Shown piece after piece: positions 21,574-33,332 of a DNA stretch of 64,000 nt (position 1 is the first letter of the stretch; every line of letters begins with the position of its first letter). The notes below the pieces were generated by a model. It was not told where the DNA came from. It saw nothing but the letters and a program-made list of their open reading frames with translations, and searched no databases. This DNA is from Verticillium longisporum. Taxonomy: Eukaryota > Ascomycota > Sordariomycetes > Glomerellales > Plectosphaerellaceae. The DNA lies in NCBI GenBank assembly GCA_019188255.1, contig JAETXT010000002.1, positions 3,038,001 through 3,102,000 on the forward strand. The letters run 5' to 3'. A program made the position numbers and the translations under genes.

Positions 21574-23034
21574 CTAGATGGTCTCAGGCGTGGGGTTCTC
21601 GTGCTTTGCCGTGCTACCCTTGCCACGCCATGTGCTGACAGCGGGGATGTTGGCCTCATAGCGGACCTCCTCGGTGCCGTACGCGCGGGGAGTGAGCTTG
21701 ATGAGGGTGTGCAGCGGCACATTCATCCAGGGGCTTTGAGATTGGTCCTTCTTCATGAAGTAAGCGTAGATGCAACGCAGCACGGCTTGATGCGTGACGA
21801 TGAGGATGTCCTCAGAGCGCTCGAGTTCCATGATGATGGGCTCCAGGCGGATAACCACGTCGCGGTACGACTCGCCGCCACGGTAGCGATAGTTGTACTT
21901 GTCCTCGTCGCGGGCCGCGAAGTCGTCAGGGTAGCGGTCCTTGATTTCCTGATAGGTCAGGCCGTCGCAGACGCCAGAGTCGAGCTCGTCGAGCGCCTTC
22001 CACTGGAGCTGGTTGTAGTGAGGCGGGTGGAAACGGGCTGTGGCGATGGTGCGCTTGAGGGTTGATGTCCAAACCGTCAAGGGGCGGTCGTCGCCGACGG
22101 ACCCACGCACGAGCTCGGGCAGTTTGCGAGCGTATTGCTCGCCGCGAGGCGACAGCATAGTATCGCCGCCAATGCGGCCGTCGAGGTTGTACAGCGACTC
22201 GCCGTGCTAAAGCGGTTGTCAGCCTGGGGGACACGTTTACTGGATTTCCTTGGTAGCTCAGAGAGACTCACTCTTGATAGCCAGATGGAGCGCGGGCGGA
22301 TGTGGAGGTTCATGAGATAATAGACAATGCGGCTCTGCAGGTAGTCCTGAATCCGGTTGATGATGACTTGCTTGCCGACATCCATAATCTTGAGGAACGT
22401 GTAGCTGTTCTCATCGCCATCTTCGTCGATCGACGTGTACACCTGCTCGTAATTGCGAATGCGGTTGCGGAAGTCGAGTGCCGCCTGCTCGGGGTCTTGG
22501 CCAGCGTAATCGGGCGAAGTAGCCTTGACGTCGCGAATATTGGCCATGATGAGGTCTTCATCATCACACTTGCTCTCAACAAAGATGACTTCAACGCCCT
22601 CCTTCGTGCAGCGGTCCAAAACCCACTTGCGGCGCTCTTTCGTGGAGTTGGTCGCGTCAAGAATGGCGACGGTGCCATTTTCCTTCTGGAACCAGGTCAT
22701 CATGTCGGCAATCGCAGCCTCGGCGGCAGCGCGGCGCTTCTGCTCGCCCTCGCGGTTCTTGACGTCGAAGAAGTCGGCGGTGGGCTGAGCAGCCGTCTCA
22801 CGGCGGTAGTTGCCGACATTGAATGTCTTGGCCTCTATTGAAAGCCATTTGAGATAACGTTGCGCTGGCGAAAATGTCAGCATCAGAGCAGCAGTAGAGG
22901 CGGTTGTGTCTGGCTTGTCAAGTCTTACCCTTTTGGGCGATGAAGCTCTTTCCCCGGGCTGGCAAGCCCACCATGACCACGCAGACCTTGGTGTCTTCCA
23001 CCTGGACGCCCATGCCGTTAGTCAATCGCACCAT
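21574..23034 (-). CDS. 6-phosphofructo-2-kinase/fructose-2,6-bisphosphatase, 443 aa, three exons
   Basis: Exons are 22929-23034, 22272-22864 and 21574-22206. The kinase domain begins with a P-loop (VMVGLPARGKSFIAQKAQRY, about residues 20-40) and continues with FNVGNYRR, AILDATNSTKERRKWV, VESKCDDEDLI and KIMDVGKQVIINRIQDYLQS. The phosphatase domain begins at the exon 2/3 junction with the catalytic RHGESLYN motif (about residue 233), then GGDTMLSPRG, WTSTLKRTIATA, the LDELDSGVCDGLTY block and the second catalytic His in ILIVTHQAVLRC. The enzyme makes and degrades fructose-2,6-bisphosphate, the regulator of phosphofructokinase-1. The long regulatory N-terminus of some yeast paralogues is missing, so allosteric control probably differs. 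All exon phases agree and no frame break is present. Confidence 0.95.
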
Positions 23035-25769
23035 CTTGACTTAATTGCCGGTACGGTAATATGCTTTGTTTGAAGAAGAGTGATGAAAGGTAAGAATAGC
23101 ACGAGGTAGAATTTGAACACATGAAGGAGAGGTGCTTGTCGTCAGGTCGGGGTCGATCTGAGTCCGCGTGACGCCAGGGGTGAGGTGGTGTTGGCAAAGC
23201 AGCTGAGCTCGTGTGATAGTTGCAGCAGCGGCAGCAAAGCTCCCAAAACGTCTAGGAGAAGTACGAGCCTGACTCGACGCTTGGGATGAGCTTGGTGGGG
23301 AAAGTAATGTCAGGCGCTGTGATGGCGGGCCAATTGAGAACCGCAAGGTGTGAAGAGTAATGTTTGGGCTCCGGGACAAACCGCCAGAGACGGATACAAT
23401 GAAAGGGCAACGAGGTGAAGCAGAGAGGTGGTGATGGGAATGGGGAAAAGGTGCTGCTAGCCCGGCTCTGGCCAGTGGAAGTGGGTGGAGGCTTCGTCTC
23501 TTTGGCAGGTGCGTGGATCGTCAAGTGGGACAAAGACTCTTCCGGCGGTCCTTCTCCTAGGGCTGAAGAAGAGCTCTCTGCCAGTTCTCGAGGGGGTTCA
23601 AGAGTGAAGAAGAGGCCGCCAGAGTGGACGTTGAGGTGGTGGGTAGAGTGGACCGACAACTGGTAGGTAGTAGGTAATGCCAAAACCACAGCACCAAGAG
23701 ACCAGTCAAACGAATGACGAATGGCGCGAGGATTCCCGAGGATGGACAGTTGAGTGCGCGGGGCGGCAGGCGACGGGTGACGGGTAGGGAGGGTCCTTCG
23801 GGAATCGCAGGATGAGCTGATGGGCCTTCTCCGACACCATTGGCCCGGCCGAATGCCCACACCGTCTATTCTCTCTTCCCCGTGGCCCGTCCACAACTTC
23901 CAGAAAGCCGACGAGGGGCGGACAGCGTGGGTGTCAAGGTCGAGAGACCTTGGCAAGTGGGTGGCCCTGTTGTCCCTGCTGCTGGTTTGGCTCCTCGACG
24001 ACAGGCTCGGCTGGCCACCCCGCATCTCCAAGTTGGTCCAGCTTCAGAGAACGCTCTGGCTAGCTGCTTGGCCGGGACCCCGACACATCACTCTGGTCGC
24101 GGTCCCTTACCTCACCGAACACCATGTTGCCGACTTGGCACTGGGATTCCCGACAAGCCTTGCTGTATCGAGGCAAGGAATATGCTTTCCATGGGCCCTG
24201 TCCAGAACGTTCGTTGCCTGTCCAATTCTCAAACCTCGTTGTTTCCCATGGACCACTCGCTTCGCCAAACTTTGTCTCATCCCAACCGTGCCGTTGTCCA
24301 AGTGAGTCAGTGGCTATGAAGTACCGACGACGCTTGTCACAGATACTGCTTGTCTTCTATCCCTCGGGTCGTTTGCTTTGATGCCTCCCCCATCCAAAAC
24401 CGTTCCTTGTCCGCCCTGGTTGCCCACCCTCCACACTTCTGAACGGCTCCTCCAGGCACCAGGAACGCATAATCCCCAGCAAATCGGCACCTCGCCAGTC
24501 CTACGTCGTCGGTGCGGCCCCTTGTGAACTACACCGCCTCCACGGCATCACTTGACAGCGAGGTCACGCGCAAAGACGTCCCGACCCGACAAGGGGGGTG
24601 CCACGCTCACCAGATGGGTCTCGACTCTTGTTGCCCCCACGGCCGCTTGGGAAGAGGGAGAAGTGTGCGAGAAAGAAAGAAAGAAAAGAAAGAGGACGCA
24701 GACTCGGCAGTGGAAGGTGATTCCCGAGGGAGAGGATAAATGACAAAGCGACGAAATAAAAACGAGAAATTGGGTTCGACCACAACTCACCCTGCTGAAG
24801 CTGTAGGTATTCTGGCGCCGCCTGCCCGCCCTGGTTTCCGCCAGCGGGGGCCCCGCGGCAACTCCTCCGAACATGCTTGCTGCTGCGTGCTGTGTGCTGC
24901 GTGCCTGTGCTTCCTCGCTCTCTCTCTCGTGTTCAGTCTCGGCGACGTTTAGAGGTCTGAGGAGAGCTGTTGATCAAGCTGCTGAGTAGTCGGTTGTCGT
25001 CTTCCAGAGGAGGGAGAATGTAGGTTGCTGCAGAGGAATCGACGACAGGAAAATGCTGCGGCAATTGATGGCACTGCCGTTGAGGCCTGGTCACCCACCC
25101 CGTAGCGCAACGAGGGGGCTGATAGCGGCGGGGTGGAATTGGGTTTGAGATGCGAGGCGGCAGCTGGCCTTCTAGGGAGCACGATGGGTTCCAGTGCAGA
25201 TGAGGTGCGCCCGTAACCCAGACTGTTGAGCGGACATGCTGGCAAGGAGAGATTGTTTTTTCTTTCTTTTTGTCTGGGAACGTGGAAAACCTCGCGCTGT
25301 CGATCAGACCCAGGCGCTGGGTTCTACCTGCCCGTTCTACAGCTCAAGTCTCTGAGACGCGTGGCTGTCGCTCAGTGGGGGTCGCAGGCTCGCTTAGGGT
25401 ACCTACTGCCACATCATGTCTCGATCGTTGCACTGCATCATTACAGCCGTTCACACGAGATGGACATTATCAATCAAAAAGTCAAGCAACCCATATACTT
25501 CATTGATACAGAGCATGTTCTATGACACTGGTTACATGCGTGATATGACCCTTTACACTGTCAGCCCCGTCATATGGGGAAAGACTTGGACGTGCCCTTG
25601 TCTTGGCCACATCTTTGGTTCTCCATGCAACACTGAAATGCAGTAGTATCGCGGTAGGTTGCGTTCTTCAATTCCACCTTTGAGACTGCTTCGAATCCCT
25701 ATTGCAAGCTGGGCAAAAATTCGCCTCGGCTTTCTCGCTAGCCATGCGACCCAGCTCCTGAGCACGACT
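23035..25769. other. 2.7 kb gene-free stretch
   Basis: This is the promoter and leader of the PFK-2 gene and the 3' side of the aspartic protease gene. Long open frames on both strands (for example 23252-24031) contain no conserved motif and mirror each other, so I do not call them. I see no RNA gene I can recognise. Confidence 0.45.
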
Positions 25770-27198
25770 CTACTGTTCGGGGAGTGCCGGGGTTGGTCCG
25801 TAAAACTGGCGGCCGTGGAAGCGTACTTCGGCTGCGCCAGCATCAAACTCGACCTCTACGTTTTGCAAAAACGTCATGCCCAGGATATAAGGCCCTGGTC
25901 CGCCAGTCGAGATGCCAATCTGGCAGTATCCCCTCAGGGGATCCTTCAGATGACGCCACATCATGTCGACAGGGTTGATGAAGAATTTCTCGCCTCCAAT
26001 ATGGAAAGCAATCCTGGGCGCGATGGCATCGCATGGTGCAAAGTAGCCGCCGAATGAGAACATGTACATGGCGGCGGGCTCGAAAGCATTGGCAATGGCT
26101 TCGGCAATTTGGGGCGGCACATAAGTCAGTGTCGTCGCGGTATCGACGATGTAGGCACAATGTGTTGAGTCGACTGTTTGTCCCCACTGGACGCCTTCGA
26201 CAATGATGGTATAATACGAGTATTTCCAGGCTGTTTCAGTCCTTGTTGGGTTGATATTGGCCTGTGGAGGCGTTAGTCTGGGGTAGGTTGCGGTTGTAGA
26301 ACCTAACGGGTCTTCTACAACTACTACTTACAACGATGAGGTCAGTAGAAGCGGTCGGGCCCGTCGTGGGCAGGCCAGTGCGACCACCCCAGGCGATGAG
26401 GCCGTTGGACGAGTTGCGGGCAAGAGCGACACTGAAGCTGGCATCACTGAGTCCCTGCTGAACCATGCTGGTGAAGAAAGGGGCATAAGGGATCTGGAAC
26501 GCCTGGCGGTTCTCGCTGAGGCTCCCCGAATAGGCACTCGTCAAGGCAGGGTACGCCATGCCAAGAATGCCCTGGGTCACGTTGTTACCGTACCAAAAGG
26601 TTTGGTTGGCCAGGCCGACCTGCGTTTGTTTGACGGTGATACCAGCAACGGTCAGGTCGCTGTAGCCCATGGGGCCGGAGACGCGTTCACCGGAGCCGTA
26701 GCCAAGGGTGAAGTGTATGTCGGGGATCTCGCCATACTTGAAGCTGTCGATTGCGGGGTTGCCGAAACTGCACGACTCTTGAGGGTATTCTATGGTTCCC
26801 CCTCGGTTGGTGCAGGAAAAGTCGGATCGGGCCGCCCAGGTATCGCTGCTTCCAGTGTCGAATATCATCTGAATAGGCGTGCCATCCCAGATGACTTCCA
26901 TGGCATACTGCGTCCCGTAGGGCGAGAGGGCGGTGATGTTCTGGTAGCCTGCGCCGGGCTGTCCCTTCTCAGCGGCAGCAATGGCGGAAGCGGCATTGTG
27001 TCCGGTGATGCGGCCATGAAAGGGCTTCAGGACCTGGCGGTGAGTTGAGGTCTCGTCGGAGGATCGATCACGAACTGCCTTGATGCGTTGGAAGGAGACG
27101 CCCTGAAAAGGACTCGAGAGATCAATCTCAGCGTGGACCAGTGTGGCCGTGAGAAGGCCAGCTCCAGCGAGAGAGGTGAGCAGGCTGATGGGCTTCAT
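25770..27198 (-). CDS. Secreted pepsin-like aspartic protease (family A1), 452 aa, two exons
   Basis: Exons are 26332-27198 and 25770-26261 (intron GTAAGT..CCACAG, phase 0). A signal peptide is clear (MKPISLLTSLAGAGLLTATL, then VHA), followed by a propeptide of about 70 residues. The first catalytic motif is FDTGSSDTW with Asp at about 114. The flap-side block LGYGSGERVSGPMGYSDLTV and GILGMAYPAL are typical. The second catalytic motif reads VDTATTLTY with Asp at about 329: the usual DTGTT or DSGTT Gly is Ala. The C-terminal block GPYILGMTFLQNVEVEFD fits the family end. Several N-glycosylation sites (NIT, NQTF, NVT, NSS) support secretion. No membrane or GPI segment is seen. It is probably a nutrient-acquisition protease, if active. 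Confidence 0.92.
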
Positions 27199-28234
27199 GT
27201 TGGAAGGCCTAGCAACAGGAAGAGGAATTCAGTTCTGAACGAAAGACTTGTGGGTGAATGTTGGAATGGAAAGAAGTAAGAAATCGAAAGTGATGTCCAG
27301 GGTGGGCCCGAAAGAACACGCGAAACCGACAGTACGTGTCAGGGTAAAGAGAACGATGACGGCCCAGGCGATAGAACGAAGAAGGGGGGAAAGGGGGGGG
27401 AAGGGAGGTATAGAAGGGGTGAACAGACTTGTAGCTCACAGTGTCAAGGCAAACAGAACCATGCATCCCGATCTGAGGTGAATCAGAGACTACCTAGGCG
27501 AAACAGCAGGAGGCAGGAGCGAGCGGATGGCAACAGTGGCATCGCGAGGAAGGTGCAGAGAACCGACCAAAACCACACGAGGCAGCAGAAACGAACGCAA
27601 GTGTCCAAGAGAGTTTCTGCCTCGAACCATGTTTGTTCCCACGGTAAGCTACCTTACTTACCTAGGTACCCAAGGTAGGTATCTTGGAGATCACCGAGCT
27701 GTCGCTTGTTAGTGGATGCAACTATCGGCCCGGTTCAAGAGCAAGGCCAAACTGCACATCACTTGAGCAGTGCTGTCTAGGCTTGTTGATCCTATCTAGC
27801 CGAATCACCGAAATTCCGTACTCCCTTACAATGCGAGCTTGCGGCACTGGTCCCGTCAGAAACTCGGTCACCCGCCCAGCAGTGTTGCCCAGTACCGGGT
27901 GCCTGCAGTGGACGGTGCTGGTCGTCGTCAATTCGAGGCGTAGAAGAGGCATAGGTGACACCAGTCAGGGGCACCTTGACGGCATGCCAGCACCAAGCAC
28001 CCAGAGCCGATGTCTTCCTCCGAGGCCGGTCGCTCTGCATCTGTCAGATCGGCCATGGACAGGTGACACGACGGCCGACTTCAGTCCATAGGTCCGGCTT
28101 GTCATCCTTGAGAGCACGGATGACATGGTTTCACAGGCAAAGTTCGTCAAGCAAAGCAAACCATGTCACGAGAGAGCATCTTGTTCATTTTACATGTCTC
28201 GTATGTCTACCTCTTTCGTCAAGTCGATGCTGTT
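27199..28234. other. Intergenic region with ACCT island
   Basis: This contains the leader of the aspartic protease gene, an ACCT/AGGT island at 27649-27682 and the 3' side of the GPI-type protein gene. No gene is seen. Confidence 0.45.
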
Positions 28235-28777
28235 TCACACCATGCTGTGCGCCACAGCCATGATCACAGACAGAGCGCTTACTGCCCACATCGACCGGCC
28301 CACGAAACTGGCCCCCGACTCAGCAGGCGCCATTGTATGGTATCCCTCCAAGCCTAACTCTTCAATAGCATGTGCCACGAAGCCAACGCTTTCGTCGTTC
28401 GGGTCGCCCCCAATCTCGGCCAGTACTCGATTGTGGTTTCCAGATAACAAAGTGGCAGATATTTCGTCCAAGTCCCTCGTGAAGTTGCTCGGGTGCCATT
28501 CGTAGCTCAGATTCCAGAGATCGATGTCGATGGCAATCAGGCTTACCAAGCTCAGGGGCTCTCCTCCGTTTGTAACATCCGCGGTGAGGGTCAAGTTCAT
28601 GCGATCGAAAGCTCGATATGTCCCAGACTCAGGGAGAGTCCATTCGAAGATGACGGGTGCCGAAATATTGAGTACTTGTTGTGTCTCGGGTGTTGTGAAC
28701 ATGATTTCCTGATCACTGTCGGCATGCACAGCTGTGATGGTCGAGAGAAGAATAGCAAGTGGAGTGGAGAAATGCAT
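28235..28777 (-). CDS. Probable secreted, GPI-anchored small protein, 180 aa
   Basis: The ATG at 28777 begins a typical signal peptide (MHFSTPLAILLSTITAVHA). The mature part opens with IMFTTPETQQVLNISAPVIF, then EWTLPESG, a beta-rich pattern reminiscent of the Kre9/Knh1-like N-terminal domain of fungal cell-wall proteins, though the match is only suggestive. Several N-glycosylation sites (NIS, NLT, NLS, NFT) are present. The C-terminus has a small-residue site (APAESGASF) followed by a hydrophobic tail (MWAVSALSVIMAVAHSMV), as in GPI-anchor signals. A TATA-like TTTAAAAG lies about 25 bases upstream of the ATG. It is a single exon. The frame is open further upstream but without a signal peptide, so the ATG at 28777 is preferred. 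Confidence 0.65.
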   Translation of the reverse strand: MHFSTPLAILLSTITAVHADSDQEIMFTTPETQQVLNISAPVIFEWTLPESGTYRAFDRMNLTLTADVTNGGEPLSLVSLIAIDIDLWNLSYEWHPSNFTRDLDEISATLLSGNHNRVLAEIGGDPNDESVGFVAHAIEELGLEGYHTMAPAESGASFVGRSMWAVSALSVIMAVAHSMV

Positions 28778-29465
28778 GTTGGATCCGCTATGCAAACCTT
28801 TTAAAAAGTGATGGCTGTGAGGAACAACAGGCGGGCGAGAGTCAACAGGAACGAACAGTGTGAGGTACACGGCGAGGACCAGTTCATAATAGAGAGGAGG
28901 AAGACATGGATATTTATTTGGTCAGGGAGGGGGGAGTGCCTCGGCCAGGAGCCCCAAAATGGGTTTGTATTGACTTGGCAATGAAGTTGACATATCCTCT
29001 TACTGGTTCTTATACTGATTTTCTGCCAAGACTCTGCCAACAGGCGAGATTGATTGGGTCCCCTGAGTCAAGTCGTCGACCACATCATTGCTGAGCCGCA
29101 GGGCTGAAGCACTTGCAAGGGCTGTTTGCTGCAGTCGTGCTTGGCTTCTACAAATTCTCGGATCTCGGCCATTCACAGCAATACTTGGCAACTGTCAAAG
29201 TAGGTGCCTAATGCTCGAGCGATTTCTGAGGCCGCCTGGACTATTGATTTGGGCCAGATGCCCGGGATGCGACGCTTTGGCAGCTCCGCAGCACGGTCAC
29301 TGTCACGGGGCGAGACTCGGGGCATCTCACCCTTCCGCGGAAACGGACCCCCGGCGTGACGATGGCCCGCAGGTCCGAGGCTCTGCCGGACAACTCCGCA
29401 CATAATGCGACGACGCCCTTCAAGTGCTTCTACCGTACGGTACTACGTGCTCGCTTGATACCGCG
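28778..29465. promoter_or_regulatory. Divergent intergenic region
   Basis: The region lies between the GPI-type gene (-) and the DUF829 gene (+) and must hold both promoters. No further feature is recognised. Confidence 0.4.
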
Positions 29466-30320
29466 ATGGCCACGCAAAGCTCTGACCCTTTCCTCCGGAT
29501 GAGGACTCTTACCCCCTCAACCCTCCTCTACGACCCTCCCTCACCCTCCCAAGATCTAACGATCCTCTTCGCATGGTACGCCGCCTCTGACGCCCACATC
29601 GCCAAATACCTGTCTCACCACCTCATTCTCTTCCCGCACACTCGCCTCCTCCTCATCAAACACCCAGCCACGCACGTCCTCTCACGCTCTCGTTTCCAAG
29701 CCGCCCTCGCCCCGGCGCTGTCCCTGATCGCCGGCCTGTCCCCGCCGGCCAGCGACAAGGACCACCGCCTCCGCCTGCACGTCTTCTCCAACGGCGGCGC
29801 CGCAAGCCTGCACCGCCTCCTCGCCCTCCTGGGCCCCGCGGCTCTGCCCCCGCACGTCGCCGTCTTCGACTCCTGCCCTGCCCCTTTTCGTTTCCGCAGG
29901 ACCTACGGCGCCCTCGCGACGGGGGTGCCCTGGCCGCTGGCGCCGTTGCTGTGCCTCTTGCTGGCGATCTACTGGCTCCTCCACGTGCCGCTGCGCCGCT
30001 CGAGCTCTCTCGACCGAGCGGCGGCGGCGCTCAATGCGGAGCGGGCCACCGTGACTGAGCTGCGGCGGACGTATGTATACAGCGCGCATGACAAAATGGT
30101 CGGCTGGAAGGATGTCGAAGCGCACGCCGACGAGGCGGCGGCTAGAGGGCTGGAAGTGAGAAGAGAGCGGTTCGTGGGCAGCGGACATGTAGCACACGCC
30201 CGGATCGACTCTGCGCGTTATTGGAAGGTCATCACGGAGACGTTTAAGAAGGTAGATGAAGCCGATGGGGCCGAAGCGCGCATCGGAGGGTCACTCAAGT
30301 CGTCAACAGTTGCTGACTGA
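29466..30320 (+). CDS. DUF829/TMEM53-like (PaxU-type) alpha/beta-hydrolase-fold protein, 284 aa
   Basis: Recognisable blocks are ILFAWYAASDAHIAKYL near the N-terminus, the nucleophile-elbow region LHVFSNGGAASLHRLL (about residues 99-114), AVFDSCPAPFRF, then VYSAHDKMVGWKDVEAHADE and FVGSGHVAHARIDSARYW, which carry the acid/His end of the fold. These fit DUF829, which includes human TMEM53 and PaxU of fungal indole-diterpene clusters. The exact activity is unknown. A hydrophobic stretch (WPLAPLLCLLLAIYWLLHVP) in the middle may be membrane-associated. The first ATG is at 29466; upstream in-frame codons are not ATG. No biosynthetic cluster surrounds it, so a housekeeping role is more likely than a PaxU role. 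Confidence 0.82.
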   Translation: MATQSSDPFLRMRTLTPSTLLYDPPSPSQDLTILFAWYAASDAHIAKYLSHHLILFPHTRLLLIKHPATHVLSRSRFQAALAPALSLIAGLSPPASDKDHRLRLHVFSNGGAASLHRLLALLGPAALPPHVAVFDSCPAPFRFRRTYGALATGVPWPLAPLLCLLLAIYWLLHVPLRRSSSLDRAAAALNAERATVTELRRTYVYSAHDKMVGWKDVEAHADEAAARGLEVRRERFVGSGHVAHARIDSARYWKVITETFKKVDEADGAEARIGGSLKSSTVAD

Positions 30321-31339
30321 TATACCGCATTACTATCTGATACACGTGGACAATAGTCCATTCACCACCTCCATGCTTTTTTTTTCTGTTGGCCAAACCT
30401 GGCCTACCACATGGTGCCCGCCCATCCCATTCGTGAGCCTCTGATTGAAATAATCGGGCAGAGATATGTATTGCGCAAAACGCCTGCGCATAAACATGAA
30501 AGCCAAAGCTAGGAGAAAAAAAAAACAAGGCAAGGGAAAAAGGAAAAGAAAAGCGGGAAGTGTCGCTAGGATGACAGGACTACCATGTCCCATCGTTCTG
30601 TCTGCGCGGTAAACTTGAGCGGGACATCGTGACGAAATGTCCCTGACTAGAATGCCACAGAAGAACCATCACCCAGCACATGGTATAGTAGCAAGCTGTT
30701 CAAGGTGGACAACGACCGTCAGTCGATGGCGAATCCTAGCGTGGTGACAGTAGGTAAGACCATGGTATGGCCGATATCCAAGGCAATTCCAAATGGATGA
30801 TCAGCAGGATGGAGAAACGTTGTTCGCCGATGGAAGTTTCGCGCAGTTGAAGGATCAACGCAACCGTCACGAGGAAAGCATGCGAGTCCAATGGATCTGG
30901 CCGAACCTCGTCCCCACCACGAACGTCCTTTCAAAGTCATATGCGTGCGAATGAGGTCCCAGCAAGAAGCGGACGAGCATTAGAGTTCAAGTCGTCAAGA
31001 GGCGTCATGGCGCGTCAATCAAAAGCTTGGACATGTGCATCGAGGGCCGAACGACACACGTCAAAGAAGTGGTCCCTTCCCCGTGGTCGTGTATCATGAG
31101 GCGAATGTGGTGCCCTTCCAAATGGGTGAGACGTGCAATAAACAGCATGTTGAATCAACGATCGGGGCGATTCAACGATGACGTAGAGGATGCAGCACCA
31201 GTCAATAAGAGGCGGGCACGCAGAAGAATTCGTCAGGCGTCAGACGGTCATGCGAGGCATCATGTTGATCGAGGTCGAAAGATCATGCACATCACACAAG
31301 GATGCATCCCCAAGTCGACGAGGAGCAGCCCTGGCGCAC
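30321..31339. other. Convergent intergenic region
   Basis: This lies between the DUF829 gene (+) and the KH-domain gene (-). It includes a T run (30377-30385) and an A run (30521-30529). As the KH frame is written, it runs on to a stop at 31240. No other gene is seen. Confidence 0.45.
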
Positions 31340-33332
31340 CTAAGCCGCACCAGGAGCTGGGGGCCGCCCGCTGGGGGAGCGCTACCACCTTGCTGTTGCT
31401 GGTACATCAATGACTGGTACCAAAGGGCCAGGTAGTTCTGGTAGCCGCCATCTGGACTCAAGTCAGTAAAGGCAAATTAGTGACAGCTGGGGGAAAGAAA
31501 CATACATTGGGCGTACGGATCAGATCCATCTGCAGCTGCCGGCGCCGGAGCCGCCGGAGCGTTAGCCTGTGCTGGAGCATTAGAAGCCTGCTGCGAGTAA
31601 TTGTCATAGTCATGGTGCTGTTGTTGACGACCACGGCCACCACCATCACGTCCACCGCCACCACCTCCGCTCTTTTGGCGCTGTTGACATGTTAGCCGAG
31701 AATGCTCATCCCTCGCAAGGGTTGTATGGACCTACCACTGCGTCCACCTTCTCTTCGATCGCTGCCTTTGCTTGCGTGATGCTTTCGCGGCTGCCAATGA
31801 GGGCGATTTCGCGCTCAACTTCACCAGGACCAGACGACTGGGCAACATTGATTTTGCACCCAGTGTTATTTTGCATCTCCCTGATGGTTTCGCCGCCCTT
31901 GCCAATGATCATACCAACAGCCTCAGATGGAACGTGAATAGTGTCGTTGATCTTGTCATGACCGCCGCCACCGCCACTAGGACCATCTCGAGCAATCTCC
32001 TGTCGAGGGCCCCTCTTGGGCGGGACCGGCTGGCCGTCGCCACGGCTATCGCTGTCGACGATCTCAAGAATTGCCTCCTTGGCCATGGCAGCGGCCTGGG
32101 GAGAGCCAATGAGGTTGACGGGGCGAAGGCCGTTGGTGCTCTTGGCTTCGCTCGTGATGTTGATGTGGCAGCCGGAACGCTCTTGAAGGTCGCGAATCGT
32201 CTCACCGCCACGTCCGATGATGAGGCCAACGGTCCTATCTGGCACCATAATCTGCAGGCAGTCTTCACCTTCCTTGGGAGCAGGGCCGCCCATGCCGCTG
32301 GCGCGCGGATCACCTTGCGACTTGAGAGCTCCACCTCGGTTGATCACACTCATGCCGCTGTCCTCGATGATGCGGTTGATGGCAGTCTTGACTTCGGCGC
32401 GGCGTGGCCTTGGGCCTGAAATTTTGCACGAACGGTATGGGCCGCCGTCGGTCGATGGCATGAACTGTACACGGCAGCCGCTCTCTCCCTCGATGCGACG
32501 GAGGTTCTCGCCCTGTCGGCCGATGATGAGACCCACGAGGCTGGACTCGATCTGAATGGTCTCGGCGTGGTCGTCGCCACCATTGCTACGTAGAGGGGAG
32601 CGCTCACGGCCGCCGCCACCGCCGTTCTTGGGAGAAAAGGTGCGGCCTCCGCCTCGGGGGCCTGGGGAGTAGGAACGCTCGCGACCGTGGCCACCACCGT
32701 GGCCGTAGTCGCGAGAGGGGCCTCGATCCTCGCGACGCTCATCGCGGTAGGGGTTGCCTCCGTCTCGGTAAGGGTCACGGCGCGAGGGTGGTGATCGGGA
32801 ACGAGAGTTTTGCTGATAAGCGCGAGGATCTTGCGGTCCGCGAGGCGGTTCGTTGGCGTACACGACTGGTCGATCGTAGGAGCTGACTCCCTTCTCGGCG
32901 GCGAAAGCCTTGGCTTGGGCAATAGCATCAGCAAGGCTGACGGTACCAGAATTGACAGGGCGGATAGAGCTGAGGTCGACACTGCCAGAGGCCGAGGGCT
33001 GAGGCATCGGGTAGCCGCTGGCGCCAGGATAGTGTGGCGGCGGAGCTGCGCCCTGGGGCATAGGAGGGTAGGAGGGAGGCGGTTGTTGAACGCCGGGGGG
33101 CGGGGCGTAACCGGGATGAGCAGGTGGTTGTCCTTGTGTGGGCGTTGTCGAGGGACCACGCTGCGCAGCGCCTGTGGATCATCGAGTCAGCTTTTTGGAA
33201 GAACGCAGACAAAGGCATAGGGACGACGACATGACAGGCTTGAGACCTGACATTGTGCACGGCACATGTTTCGGGTGCTTGCTTACCAAGGGCGGCGAGG
33301 ATCGACGACAGGTCGCGCGGTTGTTCAGCCAT
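31340..33332 (-). CDS. Three-KH-domain RNA-binding protein (FUBP/KSRP-like), about 589 aa, four exons
   Basis: Exons are 33287-33332, 31736-33171, 31506-31680 and 31340-31451. After a Pro/Gln-rich start and an Arg/Ser/Asp/Gly-rich segment come three KH domains, each with a GxxG loop: GLIIGRQGENLRRIE, GLIIGRGGETIRDLQ and GMIIGKGGETIREMQ. The C-terminus has a Gly-rich stretch, an Ala/Pro linker and YGGYQNYLALWYQSLMYQQQ, similar to the Tyr-rich repeats of far-upstream-element-binding proteins. It likely binds single-stranded RNA or DNA in the nucleus. As written the frame runs on to a stop at 31240. If the G run 31359-31363 lacks one base, the protein ends PPAGGPPAPGAA at 31340, which looks more natural but is less certain than the other frame repairs. 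Confidence 0.88.

Noticed and set aside
23252..24031. A 259-codon open frame on the - strand in the 2.7 kb gap
   Set aside because: Overlapping open frames exist on the opposite strand, no motif is recognisable, and the composition is that of a leader/promoter.
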